Under the pieces are notes generated by a model that saw only the letters and a program-made list of their open reading frames with translations, was not told the origin of the DNA and made no database searches. From positions 1 to 18,372 of the forward strand of contig JAIWNI010000237.1 in NCBI GenBank assembly GCA_025331435.1: a stretch of 18,372 bases of DNA. Reading direction: 5' to 3'. Position 1 is the stretch's first letter, and every line of letters starts with the position of its first letter. This DNA is from Choanephora cucurbitarum. Taxonomy: Eukaryota > Mucoromycota > Mucoromycetes > Mucorales > Choanephoraceae. Position numbers and translations under genes: made by a program. Below are positions 9,378 through 17,772 of the stretch, piece after piece.

Positions 9378-10485
9378 TATTTTTATTATTTGTATCCGAG
9401 TACGTCAAGCTTGCAGGGTGGAACGTGACGTGTGTCTGATTTGTTGTTGTGTCGCTTTTCGGTACTCTGTATGTGTCAAGATGCTTTGTAGTTGTAGTAT
9501 GATTGTGAGAAGGTATAGAAGTTGATCTGTTGTTATGATGATGAGTAGCTGTCTTTTGGTGCAAGTCTGGATTGTGTTACTCTGGTTGATAGAGTAATAG
9601 CTAGCTACAGTTGTCGCTGTTTGAAGTGCTCAAGTTGATATCGGTGTTTGATCTCTCTTTCCTTTGTCTATGATTGTTGTATACCTTACATTTTGTTATC
9701 TTGAATTGGTAACACACTCTGTCATTGTTTCCGTTCCGTTCTTCCTGGTTGTCCTGATTGTACTCTGTATTTTTGGTTTATAGTTTATTTTATTTTATCT
9801 TATTCTGTATTTTATTTGTTTTCTTTGTATTTTTCCTATATTTTATTTTATTATTCTTTTATTTTGTTGTCTTTAGCTCTGTTGGATCTTGATGCTGTAC
9901 TATCTATATCGGTGTTCTTGATATTCTATGGTTGTTTCTATTATTGAAGTTGGTGTCACTAATAGGTGGATTAGTAGTTATTGTTCCTTGAATTACTGGT
10001 GTTACTCTCTTTCGGTTTGATCTGTTGTCAAGAAATTAATTATGCTTTGAAGTGGCGACTCATTATTTCTGTTATTATGCCAATTGACAGCTTAGTCTCT
10101 ATACTTTGGTTACTTCTGTTCACGTTGTCTCTTATTTTGGAAATACTCTTTAGATAGTCTGTTAGATCAATGGATTTATTGTTGAAATCACTATAAGATT
10201 TTATTTTATTGGTGTTTGTAAAAAATGGTACTGTTGAATAGTCATTATCACAGTAACTTAAAAGGAGTGCCTTGTGCCTCATAATAAACCATATTCGAAT
10301 CTTTTCTTTCGTCTTAATTATATTTACTTTACCTGTTACTTACTACCTTTAAATTCTGCCTTTAAAGCTTACAAATGCCTATTGTATCTCTATATTCTTA
10401 TTGTTCTCCCTGTTGTAATTGATAGTTCTTACAGTCTTCTATCTCCCTTTTGATTTTGTTATTATTTCACTTGTTCGAATCAAAG
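9378..10485. other. T-rich non-coding tract after the integrase
   Basis: About 1.1 kb with no supported gene. The plus strand is GT-rich, then strongly T-rich with TTTTATTTTA runs at about 9775-9875. A purine-rich GCAGGGTGGAA at about 9414-9424, soon after the integrase stop, could be a polypurine tract, so this stretch may hold the 3' LTR of the truncated element. With no second LTR copy here that cannot be tested. An 80-codon minus-strand frame at 10040-10282 starts with ATG but is AT-driven in composition. Confidence 0.4.
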
Positions 10486-10520
10486 GTAAACATACAGGAG
10501 GATAATAAAGTTGTAATTTT
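10486..10520 (+). pseudogene. Left fragment of the ORF split by the Ty3 insertion
   Basis: With a 4-bp TTTT target duplication removed, this stretch (VNIQEDNKVVI...) reads in frame into the ORF at 16393. A pyrimidine-rich tract ending CAAAG at 10485 could be a splice acceptor, making this the start of a last exon. No further exon was recognised upstream. Confidence 0.35.
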
Positions 10521-10946
10521 TGTTGATTTTGTATGAAGACTCAACCGTATAAATTCAACTCTCAGTGGTTAATCTTAAAAGTACAATAGGTATTTAGTAG
10601 TAAGTAGAAAGATAAGGCTTTACTCATTTTTATGCGATGGGATATTTATACTCGAATTGATAATTATAACTGTACTAAATAAATATATATATGATATAAT
10701 ACAAAAGTTATGGATCTAAAGAAGTGCATTTTCTAACGAGCATAACCAATTTAGGAATGACCTTTATGCCTTTTGTTTGACGTAAATGGCTTGAACTTCC
10801 TTTTTCGTTTGGCTTCTTTCTTTAGTCGGATTTCTAATTCAAGTGGCAGATCAGGCATATCCACTTCAGCTCCATTATCTTCAATCTTCTCATCAACATC
10901 TTTTGGCTTGTCTTCATCATCTTCATCAACTACAATCGGCCTGACA
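10521..10946 (-). repeat. 3' LTR (426 bp), carries the polyprotein C-terminus
   Basis: Matches 15963-16388 base for base without gaps, with 14 differences. Nine of these fall in 10524-10552, within the last 40 bp of the LTR in element orientation. The inner end is CTGACA (10941-10946). The outer end is TGTTGA, so the TGTCAG/CTGACA inverted ends of the other LTR are damaged here. The final 65 or so codons of the polyprotein, ending at 10751, lie in its U3 part. AT-rich TATATATAT near 10684-10692 may serve as promoter or poly(A) region. Confidence 0.95.
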
Positions 10947-12853
10947 TCATCCCCCTCCAAGCTTTGTGTTCGTCCCTGAACACTTTCGAAGCGATCAACA
11001 ACAATAGGAGTAGGTGCAACCTCAGTGTCAGGCATCATATCATCAGCCAAAGGGATATCAGTAGCACTATCCATGGGATCAACAACAGGCGGGACCACAA
11101 CTGAATGCTCTTCTACGGCATCCACGAACTCGTCAATATCAGCATCACCTTGCATTTCATCCGTATCAACATCGACAACTTCGTCCGGAACATCTTGCAC
11201 TTCAACATCCTCTACTATAGTATCCTCAACATCACGTACACCAGCACCAAAGTCATGAACCTCACCAAAATCGAAATTAACATCAATTAAACCAGATTTA
11301 TCACCAACAACACCGGTATCATCAACACCAACATCATTCGGAACACCGTCAACATTAACATCATCATCCGGAACAACCACAGGATCCACAAAATCGTCTA
11401 TCAATAGAGCTGGACTATCGGTTTCCTTGGGGACACCTCCTGATGCCGAAACACCACTGTCGCTAGTCTTCATGGCCTCGTTATAAGCCCGTCTTTCAAC
11501 TGTCGGGTCGTACCACGAAGCATCCGGTTTATCACCCTTAGCTGGCTTCAACCTGTCAACATGTACTAGAAATTTCAATGGTTCACCAGCAATAGTCTGT
11601 AACCGATAAGTACCAAAATCAGGGAAGGACTCTACCACAATGTACGGACCCTTAAATTTTGGCTCCAAACCAAAACGACCTTCATGCGTAAGCATCACCA
11701 AATCACCAGGCTCAAAGCTCAACTTTTTGATAGAAGCATCCCACTTTTCTTTGTCTTTTTCACCCATAGCCTTCAACCGAAACTCAGCAGCCCGATGTTG
11801 TCCTAGATTGGCCAATTCACGAGCAGTATGATCAGCTACAGTGCGTGGATCCTTAAAAACAGTCGGGTCAATGTATGGCTGTAAGACATCACCAGGTAAA
11901 CGAGGCTAGCGTCCACACGTCAGGTAGCAGGGACTAAATCCAGTAGTTGAATGTACCCTGATTCGATAGGCCCACAATGCAGCGTTTACAAAGTCATCCC
12001 ACCTATGGAGTGCACCATTAGTATACTTTCGCAACATTTGCTTAATAACACCATTGAAGCGTTCAGCCTTGCCATTGGAACGAGGGTGGTATGCCGACGT
12101 AAGCTTATGGTTTGTTCCTACTTTTCTCAGATAAGCGTCAACTAATCCACTAGTGAAATTGGCTCCTCGATCTGTAAAAATCTCGGATGGAACACCAAAA
12201 CGCATTACAATTTCCTCATAGATAAAGTCAGCAACTGCTTCCTTAGATGCAACGAATAGGGCTCTTGCGACTGGCCAATTGGTAGCATAATCAACACCCA
12301 CTAACAACCATCGATTTCCCTTAGTAGTCATAGGTATATCTAAAAAGTCTAGATGCCACCGATCAAACGCAGTGGGAACCTTTAGGGGATGCATAACGTC
12401 TTGATGGGCCCTTGTTTTCCTGCTATTGACCTGACATGAAGGACATACGCTCAACCAGTTCTGCAGATCTAACCTGAGTGAAGGCCACCAGAAACGAGGA
12501 GTAATCATCTTTAACATGGATTTGTACCCAGCATGACCAAAACTAGTATGATATCTTGTCAGCGTATCAGCTCGTTCAGAGAAAGGAAGAAAAGGTACAT
12601 TCTTAATAGTAACATGATCAGAACCAAGTTTGACTTTCCTATAAACTCTATTGCTAATAATCACGAAATTCTTTTCTTCACGATTCAAAATCTGCTTAAC
12701 TTCATCCGATTTCATCTTTTCTCTATTTTGTGGCAATAACAGGAGAGGCCAGTCAGATCGAAGACCAGGTGAAAGTTTATCCCAAACGGCATACAAATAG
12801 TCAGGTTCCATGGACTCAGGCGCAGAAGGTTCATCCGGAGAATCAAAGTTCAT
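10751..12853 (-). pseudogene. Ty3 integrase with acidic and basic tail (one stop)
   Basis: The integrase part of pol, continuous in one frame except a TAG at 11906-11908 (CGR-stop-PRLPGD, probably from a CAG). The zinc finger is HX4H with CPSC. The core has Asp at 12347-12349 (HLDFLD), Asp at 12170-12172 (TDRGANF) and Glu at 12062-12064 (KAERFN), with DX35E spacing intact. After the stop, GDLVMLTHEGRFGLEPKFKGPY carries the GPY/F module (GPY at 11642-11650), which binds DNA in Metaviridae integrases. No chromodomain follows. Instead there is a tail of about 240 residues, very rich in Asp, Glu and Val, and then a strongly basic end (KKEAKRKRKFKPF...KRHKGHS) that looks like a nuclear localisation signal. 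The last 65 or so codons lie within the 3' LTR. The tail could serve nuclear import or target choice; that is inference. Confidence 0.9.
10947..10958 (-). promoter_or_regulatory. Polypurine tract
   Basis: On the minus strand GGAGGGGGATGA directly precedes the LTR start TGTCAG. This is the usual place and composition for the primer of plus-strand DNA synthesis. It is also coding, for Leu-Glu-Gly-Asp-Asp of the polyprotein tail. Confidence 0.8.
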
Positions 12854-14252
12854 GCGGGACAGAGCATCAGGTGGATGGTTATCCTTGCCAGATTTATATA
12901 AGATGTTAGGGGAGTACAGTTCCAAATCAGAGATCCAACGAGCCAGTCTACTGGGAGGTTTATCCTTGGTCCTAAAATACTGCAAAGGAAAATGATCAGA
13001 GTATACTACATATCCTTTTGGACAGCCATCGATATAACAGCGTCACGTTCTCAATGCATGTAGAATACCTAGCAACTCTCTTTCTTGTGCAGGATACTTT
13101 CTCTCTGCTTCAGAAAATTTCTTTGATTCAAAAGCTATCGGCTTCCACAAGTCAGAACCATCAGCAGCTGATTGCAAACACTCAGCACCACAACCACGAT
13201 CACTAGCATCTACTTCAATCCTGAATGGCTTACTCATATCCACAACTTGCAGTACCGGACTTGACGACAACAACTCTTTCAATCGATCAAAGCTCTTTTG
13301 ACAGTCTTCGGTCCATACAATAGGTCGCATTTTCATGCCATTACCACGAGTTAGATCCGTAAAGGGAGCAGCAATAGTAGCAAAATTAGGGATTAACCTG
13401 TTTGTAGAATTGTGCAAATCCAATGAACGTGGCGAACTTCTTGAACGTTGGTCGTCCTTGGCCATTCTTGTACCACCTTCACCTTCTCAGGACTGGGAGA
13501 AATACCTTCAGCCGAAATTCTATAGCCGACAAAAGTGAGTTCTCTCTTTCCAAATTCACACTTTTTCAAATTTGCAACTAGCTTCTCTTTCTTCAACAAC
13601 TCAATGACATGGCGAACATGTTTCTTATGATCTTCCCACGTATCACTGAAAATGAGAATGTCGTCTAGATATACCAACGCAAATTTGTCAATGCAATCAG
13701 CTAACACTTTGTTCATCATGGTTTGAGATACTGGCGGCGCGTTGCAAAGGCCCATTGGTAGAACATTCCAGGCGAACTGACCATATCTTGTGTTGAACGC
13801 AGTCAAGGGTATGTCTCGTTCATTGATTCTGATTTGATGATATCTAGATTTAAGGTCTAGAGAGCTAAAATATTTCTCACCGCTAAGCTGCTGTAAACAC
13901 TCATCGATACGGGTTAAAGACGAACTGTTTCGGATAGTGACCTTGTTCAGCATACGATAGTTTATACACATTCGGAGAGCACCAGGCTTGTCAGATCAAG
14001 GATCAGGCTTCTTGCGTACAAACAACACCGGCACACCCCAAGGAGAAGAACTAGGTCTTATCAGTCCAAGTTTGAGCAATTCCTTTAACTGTTTTTGAAG
14101 TTCTTGTAATTCCAAAGGACTCATCTTGTATGGTGGTCTTGATATAGGCCGAGCATTACCCACATCCATCACATGCTCAATCCCCCTATCCGGAGGAAGG
14201 GCCAGGCAAACTGTCTTAGAACACCGATCCAAACTCACATACCAGATCATCC
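12854..14252 (-). pseudogene. Ty3 reverse transcriptase and RNase H (broken)
   Basis: RT copies element RNA to cDNA and RNase H removes the template. Visible in order: [12 protein letters not shown]; the conserved RT entry [16 protein letters not shown] and [35 protein letters not shown]; the fingers-palm LPMGLCNAPPVSQTMMN; and the catalytic Tyr-Leu-Asp-Asp at 13660-13671. RNase H follows with RIEVDASDRGCGAECLQ (Asp at 13208-13210), RKYPAQERELL and YSDHFPL, ending at DALSR near 12854. Defects: TAA at 14216-14218, an extra C near 14200 (+1), TGA at 13996-13998, two +1 shifts near 13443 and 13398 in the RT connection, and TGA at 13043-13045 where the family usually has Trp. The Tyr-Leu-Asp-Asp and the Asp-Ala-Ser are intact. 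Confidence 0.9.
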
Positions 14253-14936
14253 CTAATACTTGTCATCTTGCAGCTGGGGATTTTTGTCAGAACTGTGTGT
14301 ATCGATGGGTTTGATATAGAGCAGGAAACTGTCGGCGCCCTTCTTGATGGACTTGCTTGCCTGTTTGTGAGATATAAGGTAATTCAACTTATTATAATCT
14401 AAACATTTTGCATTTACACAAGGTTTAAGTTCGATACTCCCATATTTAAGATACCAGGTATCTGTAGCCCAATTTGGTGTGGGTTTTGCTTGCTTCAACC
14501 AGGATCGACCGAGAATCAGATCAAATTTTGTAGGGAATACATAGGCGGTCACCAAGTCTTCAAAACCATTGAGATTTACTTTCATCTGCACTTTAAATTG
14601 GATCTGAGCTATAGAGGCACCAGCCGTTTCAACCTGACGATCATACACTGGAATGAGATCTTTTGAGCTGAGATGATCAATTAAATGAGGAGACACGTAG
14701 TTCTCACTAGCACCAGAATCAATCAAACCTTGATAGACTTGTCATCATAAGACCCAAAGTACAGTGGCAGCGAGGTAGAAATTGAGTTTAGTTCCGATAA
14801 ATACTTCAACTCATCTATTTCTTGATTAGGATAGATGATAGGGAGCAACCTCAGTAGGCATGTCTTTTGGATGATGTAGAGTAGGGGACATTATTGGAAA
14901 CTTTTCATTATCTAAAGGCATAGTAGAATACAGGTC
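14253..14936 (-). pseudogene. Ty3 gag-pol linker and aspartic protease (broken)
   Basis: The protease, which cuts the Gag-Pol polyprotein in the particle, is marked by Asp-Ser-Gly-Ala at 14709-14720, followed by SENYVSPHLIDHL and later FDLILGRSWLK, the second conserved block of retropepsins (hydrophobic-hydrophobic-Gly). The linker before it can be read through frame changes: a -1 at about 14936 from the gag frame, +1 near 14843, -1 near 14738. Another +1 near 14255 leads toward RT. One protease of this class acts as a dimer. Confidence 0.85.
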
Positions 14937-15914
14937 CAATCAATGAGGTTTTTATTTTCAGGAATATTGTCTTTGTCATTATGTAGTTGAACTTCCTGGT
15001 CTTCAACTACATTCACTGAAAATCCTGGCGTCCTCTCTTCTTTGCTAGCTAGTTCATCCAATCGCCTAATATCATTCAGTCGACTGTGTACAATTTCTCT
15101 TATGTGACCGGTCTTGCCGCAGTAGTAACATTCGCCACTTATGCCACCAGAACCATTACCAGAGCGTCTTGAACTAGAGTCGCCACGAGAAAAACCGCCA
15201 CGAGAACCACCACGAGAACCACCACCACGATTATAGCCACCGTTGCTATAGTTACCACCACGTCGATCATTTAAGGCATCCAACTCCATGGGGTCATCAA
15301 CCACTCTAGTACGACCAGTATTAACAGGACGAACAAAGTCTTCTTCTTGTTGAGCATTATCATATGAGAGAGCCGCACGCACCGCATCCTTGAGTGTATC
15401 AGCTTCAAACTGGCGAATATGAGCTCTCATATTCTTAGAAGCCAAACCGCGCACAAACTTGTCACAAGCTTCTTCATCAGTCATAGTAGGGATAGAAAGC
15501 TTGATGTCCATAAAGGCGTTGACATGATTAACCAGATTGCCTGTTTGTCTTAGAGCCGCCAATTTATCACGAGCCATTCTCTTGGAGTTGTCTGGTCAAA
15601 AGAACTCAATCAACAACCGTTTGAATTCGAGCCAAGTAGTAGGGATGTCATTTGATATTTCCAGAGTGCGGTACCAAGCATCAGCACGATCCCGAAGTAG
15701 AGTAGTAGCAAAAAGACAGCTCTTTTCGCTACTCCAGCCTAGAAAGTCAGTGTATCGTTCGACCTGATCGAATCCAGCCATCAATCACCAATGCGTCCCG
15801 TGTACCATCGTATGTATTAGGCTCCTTTATACGAACTTGTTTATTTTCAGCTAAAACTGTCGTGAATTGCTTGATCAATTCAGCCATATCATTCTTATTA
15901 CCTGTTTCCGCCAT
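14937..15914 (-). pseudogene. Ty3 Gag capsid/nucleocapsid (broken)
   Basis: Structural protein that packages element RNA. The ATG at 15914 is chosen because it is the first one after the PBS, 37 nt downstream, and reads MAETGNKNDMAELIKQ. A +1 shift near 15773 and a TGA at 15596-15598 (CGA to TGA is the likeliest change) interrupt it. The capsid part contains SEKSCLFATTLLRDRADAWY and DEEACDKFVRGL, the retrotransposon Gag core. A Gly/Arg/Ser-rich linker (about 15135-15250) leads to a zinc knuckle at 15089-15130, which reads CYYCGKTGHIREIV: the first Cys, second Cys and His are present but the last Cys is Val. The knuckle is therefore incomplete. Confidence 0.88.
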
Positions 15915-15947
15915 TTCTTGCTTTTCTTAATATTCCAATCTTTTATA

Positions 15948-15960
15948 GGAGATGCTACCA
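15948..15960 (-). promoter_or_regulatory. Primer-binding site, initiator tRNA-Met type
   Basis: On the minus strand TGGTAGCATCTCC starts two bases after the 5' LTR. TGGTAGC complements a tRNA 3' end GCUACCA. The U before the discriminator A is the hallmark of initiator tRNA-Met, the primer used by Ty1 and Ty3. The bases after TGGTAGC depend on the host's tRNA, so the identity is inferred. Confidence 0.75.
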
Positions 15961-15962
15961 GA

Positions 15963-16388
15963 TGTCAGTTTCGTATAAAGGGTCAAGCGTATAGATTCAA
16001 CTCTCAGTGGTTAATCTTAGAAGTACAATAAGTATTTAGTAGTAAGTAGAAAGATAAGGCTTTACTCATTTTTATGCGATGGGATATTTATACTCGAATT
16101 GATAATTATAACTGTACTAAATAAATATATATATGATATAATACAAAAGTTATGGATCTAAAGAAGTGCATTTTCTAACGAGCATAACCAATTTAGGAAT
16201 GACCTTTATGCCTTTTGTTTGACGTAAATGGCTTGAACTTCCTTTTTCGTTTGGCTTCTTTCTTTAGTCGGATTTCTAATTCAAGTGACAGATCAGGCAT
16301 ATCCACTTCAGCTCCATTATCTTCAATCTTCTCATCAACATCTTTTGGCTTGTATTCATCATCTTCATCAACCACAATCGGCCTGACA
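15963..16388 (-). repeat. 5' LTR (426 bp)
   Basis: Bounded by TGTCAG (15963) and CTGACA (16388), a perfect 6-bp inverted end. It holds an orphan copy of the polyprotein C-terminus (stop at 16193) with two residue changes (Asp to Tyr, Pro to Ser) relative to the 3' LTR. U3 is at the high-coordinate end. Confidence 0.95.
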
Positions 16389-16392
16389 TTTT

Positions 16393-16594
16393 TGTCATGG
16401 TAACAAATAGAGGTAGCCTTAGCAACCAAATAAGTTTGGACTTTGCGAACACTGAAGAGATCCCTGCGTTTCTACGCAACTGGAATATGAACAAGAAGCG
16501 CAAGTTCAAGCCTAAACCTAGCAGCAACAGCCCGGCAAAGCGACAGCGTCGGTCCGGTCCGGAATCATCTCTTGATGATATAAAAAGGCTGTAA
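16393..16594 (+). pseudogene. Right fragment of the ORF split by the Ty3 insertion
   Basis: About 66 codons ending in TAA, beginning right at the LTR edge. Composition is protein-like: SLDFANTEEIPAFLRNWNM, then a basic block NKKRKFKPKPSSNSPAKRQRR that looks like a bipartite nuclear signal, then GPESSLDDIKRL. I do not recognise the protein. It lies on the strand opposite to the retrotransposon and appears to be the C-terminus of an older gene cut off from its front by the insertion. Its KRKFKP block also occurs in the Ty3 polyprotein tail, which may be chance or may mean it came from another element. The ATG at 16397 could in principle start a short protein of its own, but no promoter is seen in front of it. 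Confidence 0.45.
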
Positions 16595-16619
16595 TATAGA
16601 TGTTGATAGGTCTTTATCT

Positions 16620-16703
16620 TTTAATATCTCTGTATTACAAGTAACATAATACATACATTTATTCACATAAATAAAGAACATTATTTAATATCTCTATATT
16701 ACA
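16620..16703. repeat. Imperfect direct repeat, period 64 bp
   Basis: TTTAATATCTCTGTATTACA at 16620-16639 recurs with one change at 16684-16703. Similar AT-rich sequence follows each copy. It lies in what would be the 3' flank of the split ORF. Confidence 0.6.
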
Positions 16704-16848
16704 GCGATCACATTATATATCAGTTTCACAGGCGTAATAGTTGAATCATTAAGCCCTCATACTTACGTGAAGCTGACATTTTTATCTGTTTTGTAATAGG
16801 TCTAGTAAGTAGATTTAACTCTCTATGCCACTACAACCAAACATGTGT

Positions 16849-17345
16849 TGGTTCCACCCCAAAGTCTGGTACAAACATGGTACAAACCTAATGTATGTAC
16901 CATGTTTGTACCAAGTGGAACCACGACATTGTATGTTCCATTTTTCATTATAGTAGAGAAAACATAGATTTCCTTTTCGTCTTTCTCAGACTCAAAAATA
17001 TTCTTAAGTAAGGTTTCTTTTGATGAATAGCTTGTCAAGCATTTAAAAAATGAAAAGTCACAAAAGAATTACTTAAAATTTTTTTTGCACCATTTGGGCA
17101 CAGTTTAGTATAAGGTCCTAAAAAACGACCATATTTAAATCTCTCTTTGACAGCGGGCTGTCAAACGCAATTGCGGACCCTTAATTTTGCATAGATTGAA
17201 GAGAAGTCTATAGGAGTTAGAAAACTTATACAGAATTGGAATAGATCAATTTTTCATTAAGTTATCCGCAAAATAGTAAAAAGTGGTACAAACGTCGCGT
17301 ATGTACCATGGTACATACATGGAATTTATACGCTTTGGGTGTAGT
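16849..17345. mobile_element. Possible non-coding inverted-repeat element (MITE-like)
   Basis: The sequence at about 16853-16917 resembles the reverse complement of about 17281-17345 in the same block order: CCCAAAG, then ATGTATGTACCATG, then TTTGTACCA, with small gaps. Each arm is itself palindromic. The left arm has an 18-bp perfect stem (16867-16884 with 16896-16913) enclosed by a 9-bp stem (16849-16857 with 16915-16923). The right arm has a 20-bp perfect palindrome at 17299-17318. A direct repeat TGCCACTACAAYCAA sits outside each arm (16826-16840 and 17347-17361). No transposase ORF is inside. This fits a small non-autonomous DNA element or a paired binding-site array; the exact ends are not fixed. 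Confidence 0.4.
17146..17175. repeat. Two abutting perfect palindromes
   Basis: TTTGACAGC (17146-17154) pairs with GCTGTCAAA (17157-17165) across two G residues, and is followed at once by the 10-bp palindrome CGCAATTGCG (17166-17175). It lies midway between the two arms of the inverted-repeat pair. Confidence 0.7.
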
Positions 17346-17375
17346 GTGCCACTACAATCAATAGAATTTCTCCTA

Positions 17376-17410
17376 CGTCTCATCCACATTTTCTTTATGT
17401 GGATGAGACG
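17376..17410. repeat. Perfect 14-bp hairpin with 7-nt loop
   Basis: CGTCTCATCCACAT at 17376-17389 and ATGTGGATGAGACG at 17397-17410 pair without mismatch around TTTCTTT. Helitron ends carry such hairpins, but no CTRR follows within a short distance on either strand. There is no T-run for a terminator. Confidence 0.75.
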
Positions 17411-17764
17411 GTGGTGAGACGGTAGCACTTTTACAGCTTAACTCGAAAATCCCATTTTCTCTTCGAAAACTTGATATTTATGAACGAGACTTTTTAGGAT
17501 GAACCAAGTAAACAAGTACTTTATGATGGTTGAAGTGAAAATTGCATTTCACTGCAGAAGTATTTATAACTTAGGTATTTTGTGTTTGAAGTTTTTTTAT
17601 TCATTTTGTCAAAAATTCAGTTTCCGCATTTTCTCTTAAGATCACTTAGAAAATAGTTTTTTATTTTTTTTCCAAGTCGAATAAGCTGTAGATTGAGTGA
17701 GACTATGTAACAATGTGCGGTAATATAACTCATACCAAGTCACTTACTCCAATTATCAAACATC

Positions 17765-17772
17765 TATAAATA
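17765..17772 (+). promoter_or_regulatory. TATA-like box without a visible gene
   Basis: TATAAATA is followed by a C-run, a T-run and an A-rich leader-like stretch, as in fungal promoters or LTRs. No ORF follows within the window. Confidence 0.3.

Larger units (their letters stand above)
10521..16388 (-). mobile_element. Complete Ty3/gypsy LTR retrotransposon, disabled
   Basis: A 5868-bp element on the minus strand with both LTRs, PBS, gag, protease, RT, RNase H, integrase (Ty3/Metaviridae domain order) and polypurine tract. LTR ends are TG...CA. The flanking bases offer a 4-bp TTTT duplication (10517-10520 and 16389-16392), or ATTTT against TTTTT if five bases are taken. Five in-frame stops (15596, 14216, 13996, 13043 and 11906, left ends on the plus strand) and eight frameshifts disable it. 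From about 13397 down to 10751, pol has no indel at all and only two stops. The insertion splits an older plus-strand reading frame. Confidence 0.93.

Noticed and set aside
9316..9564. Minus-strand frame rich in His, Asn and Thr
   Set aside because: It is the complement of GT-rich DNA overlapping the end of the integrase fragment; low complexity.
10040..10282. An 80-codon minus-strand frame starting with ATG
   Set aside because: Composition follows the AT-rich DNA, with no motif or neighbours to support it; kept only as a note in the non-coding tract.
11025..11258. Ser/Thr-rich plus-strand frames within the Ty3 tail
   Set aside because: They are shadows of the Asp/Val-rich coding strand.
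16193..16429. A 78-codon minus-strand gene in the 5' LTR
   Set aside because: It is the duplicate of the polyprotein C-terminus carried by the LTR plus a few flanking codons, not an independent gene.
16823..17038. A 71-codon minus-strand frame, and a 60-codon one at 17246-17428
   Set aside because: Both run through the palindromic arms or the hairpin, so their codons are set by inverted repeats and no conserved motif is present.
883..17130. AACGACC in A-rich context at 883, 7751, 7790 (inverted) and 17124
   Set aside because: Four hits of a 7-mer on two strands of 18 kb is only slightly above chance, and the flanks do not align further.
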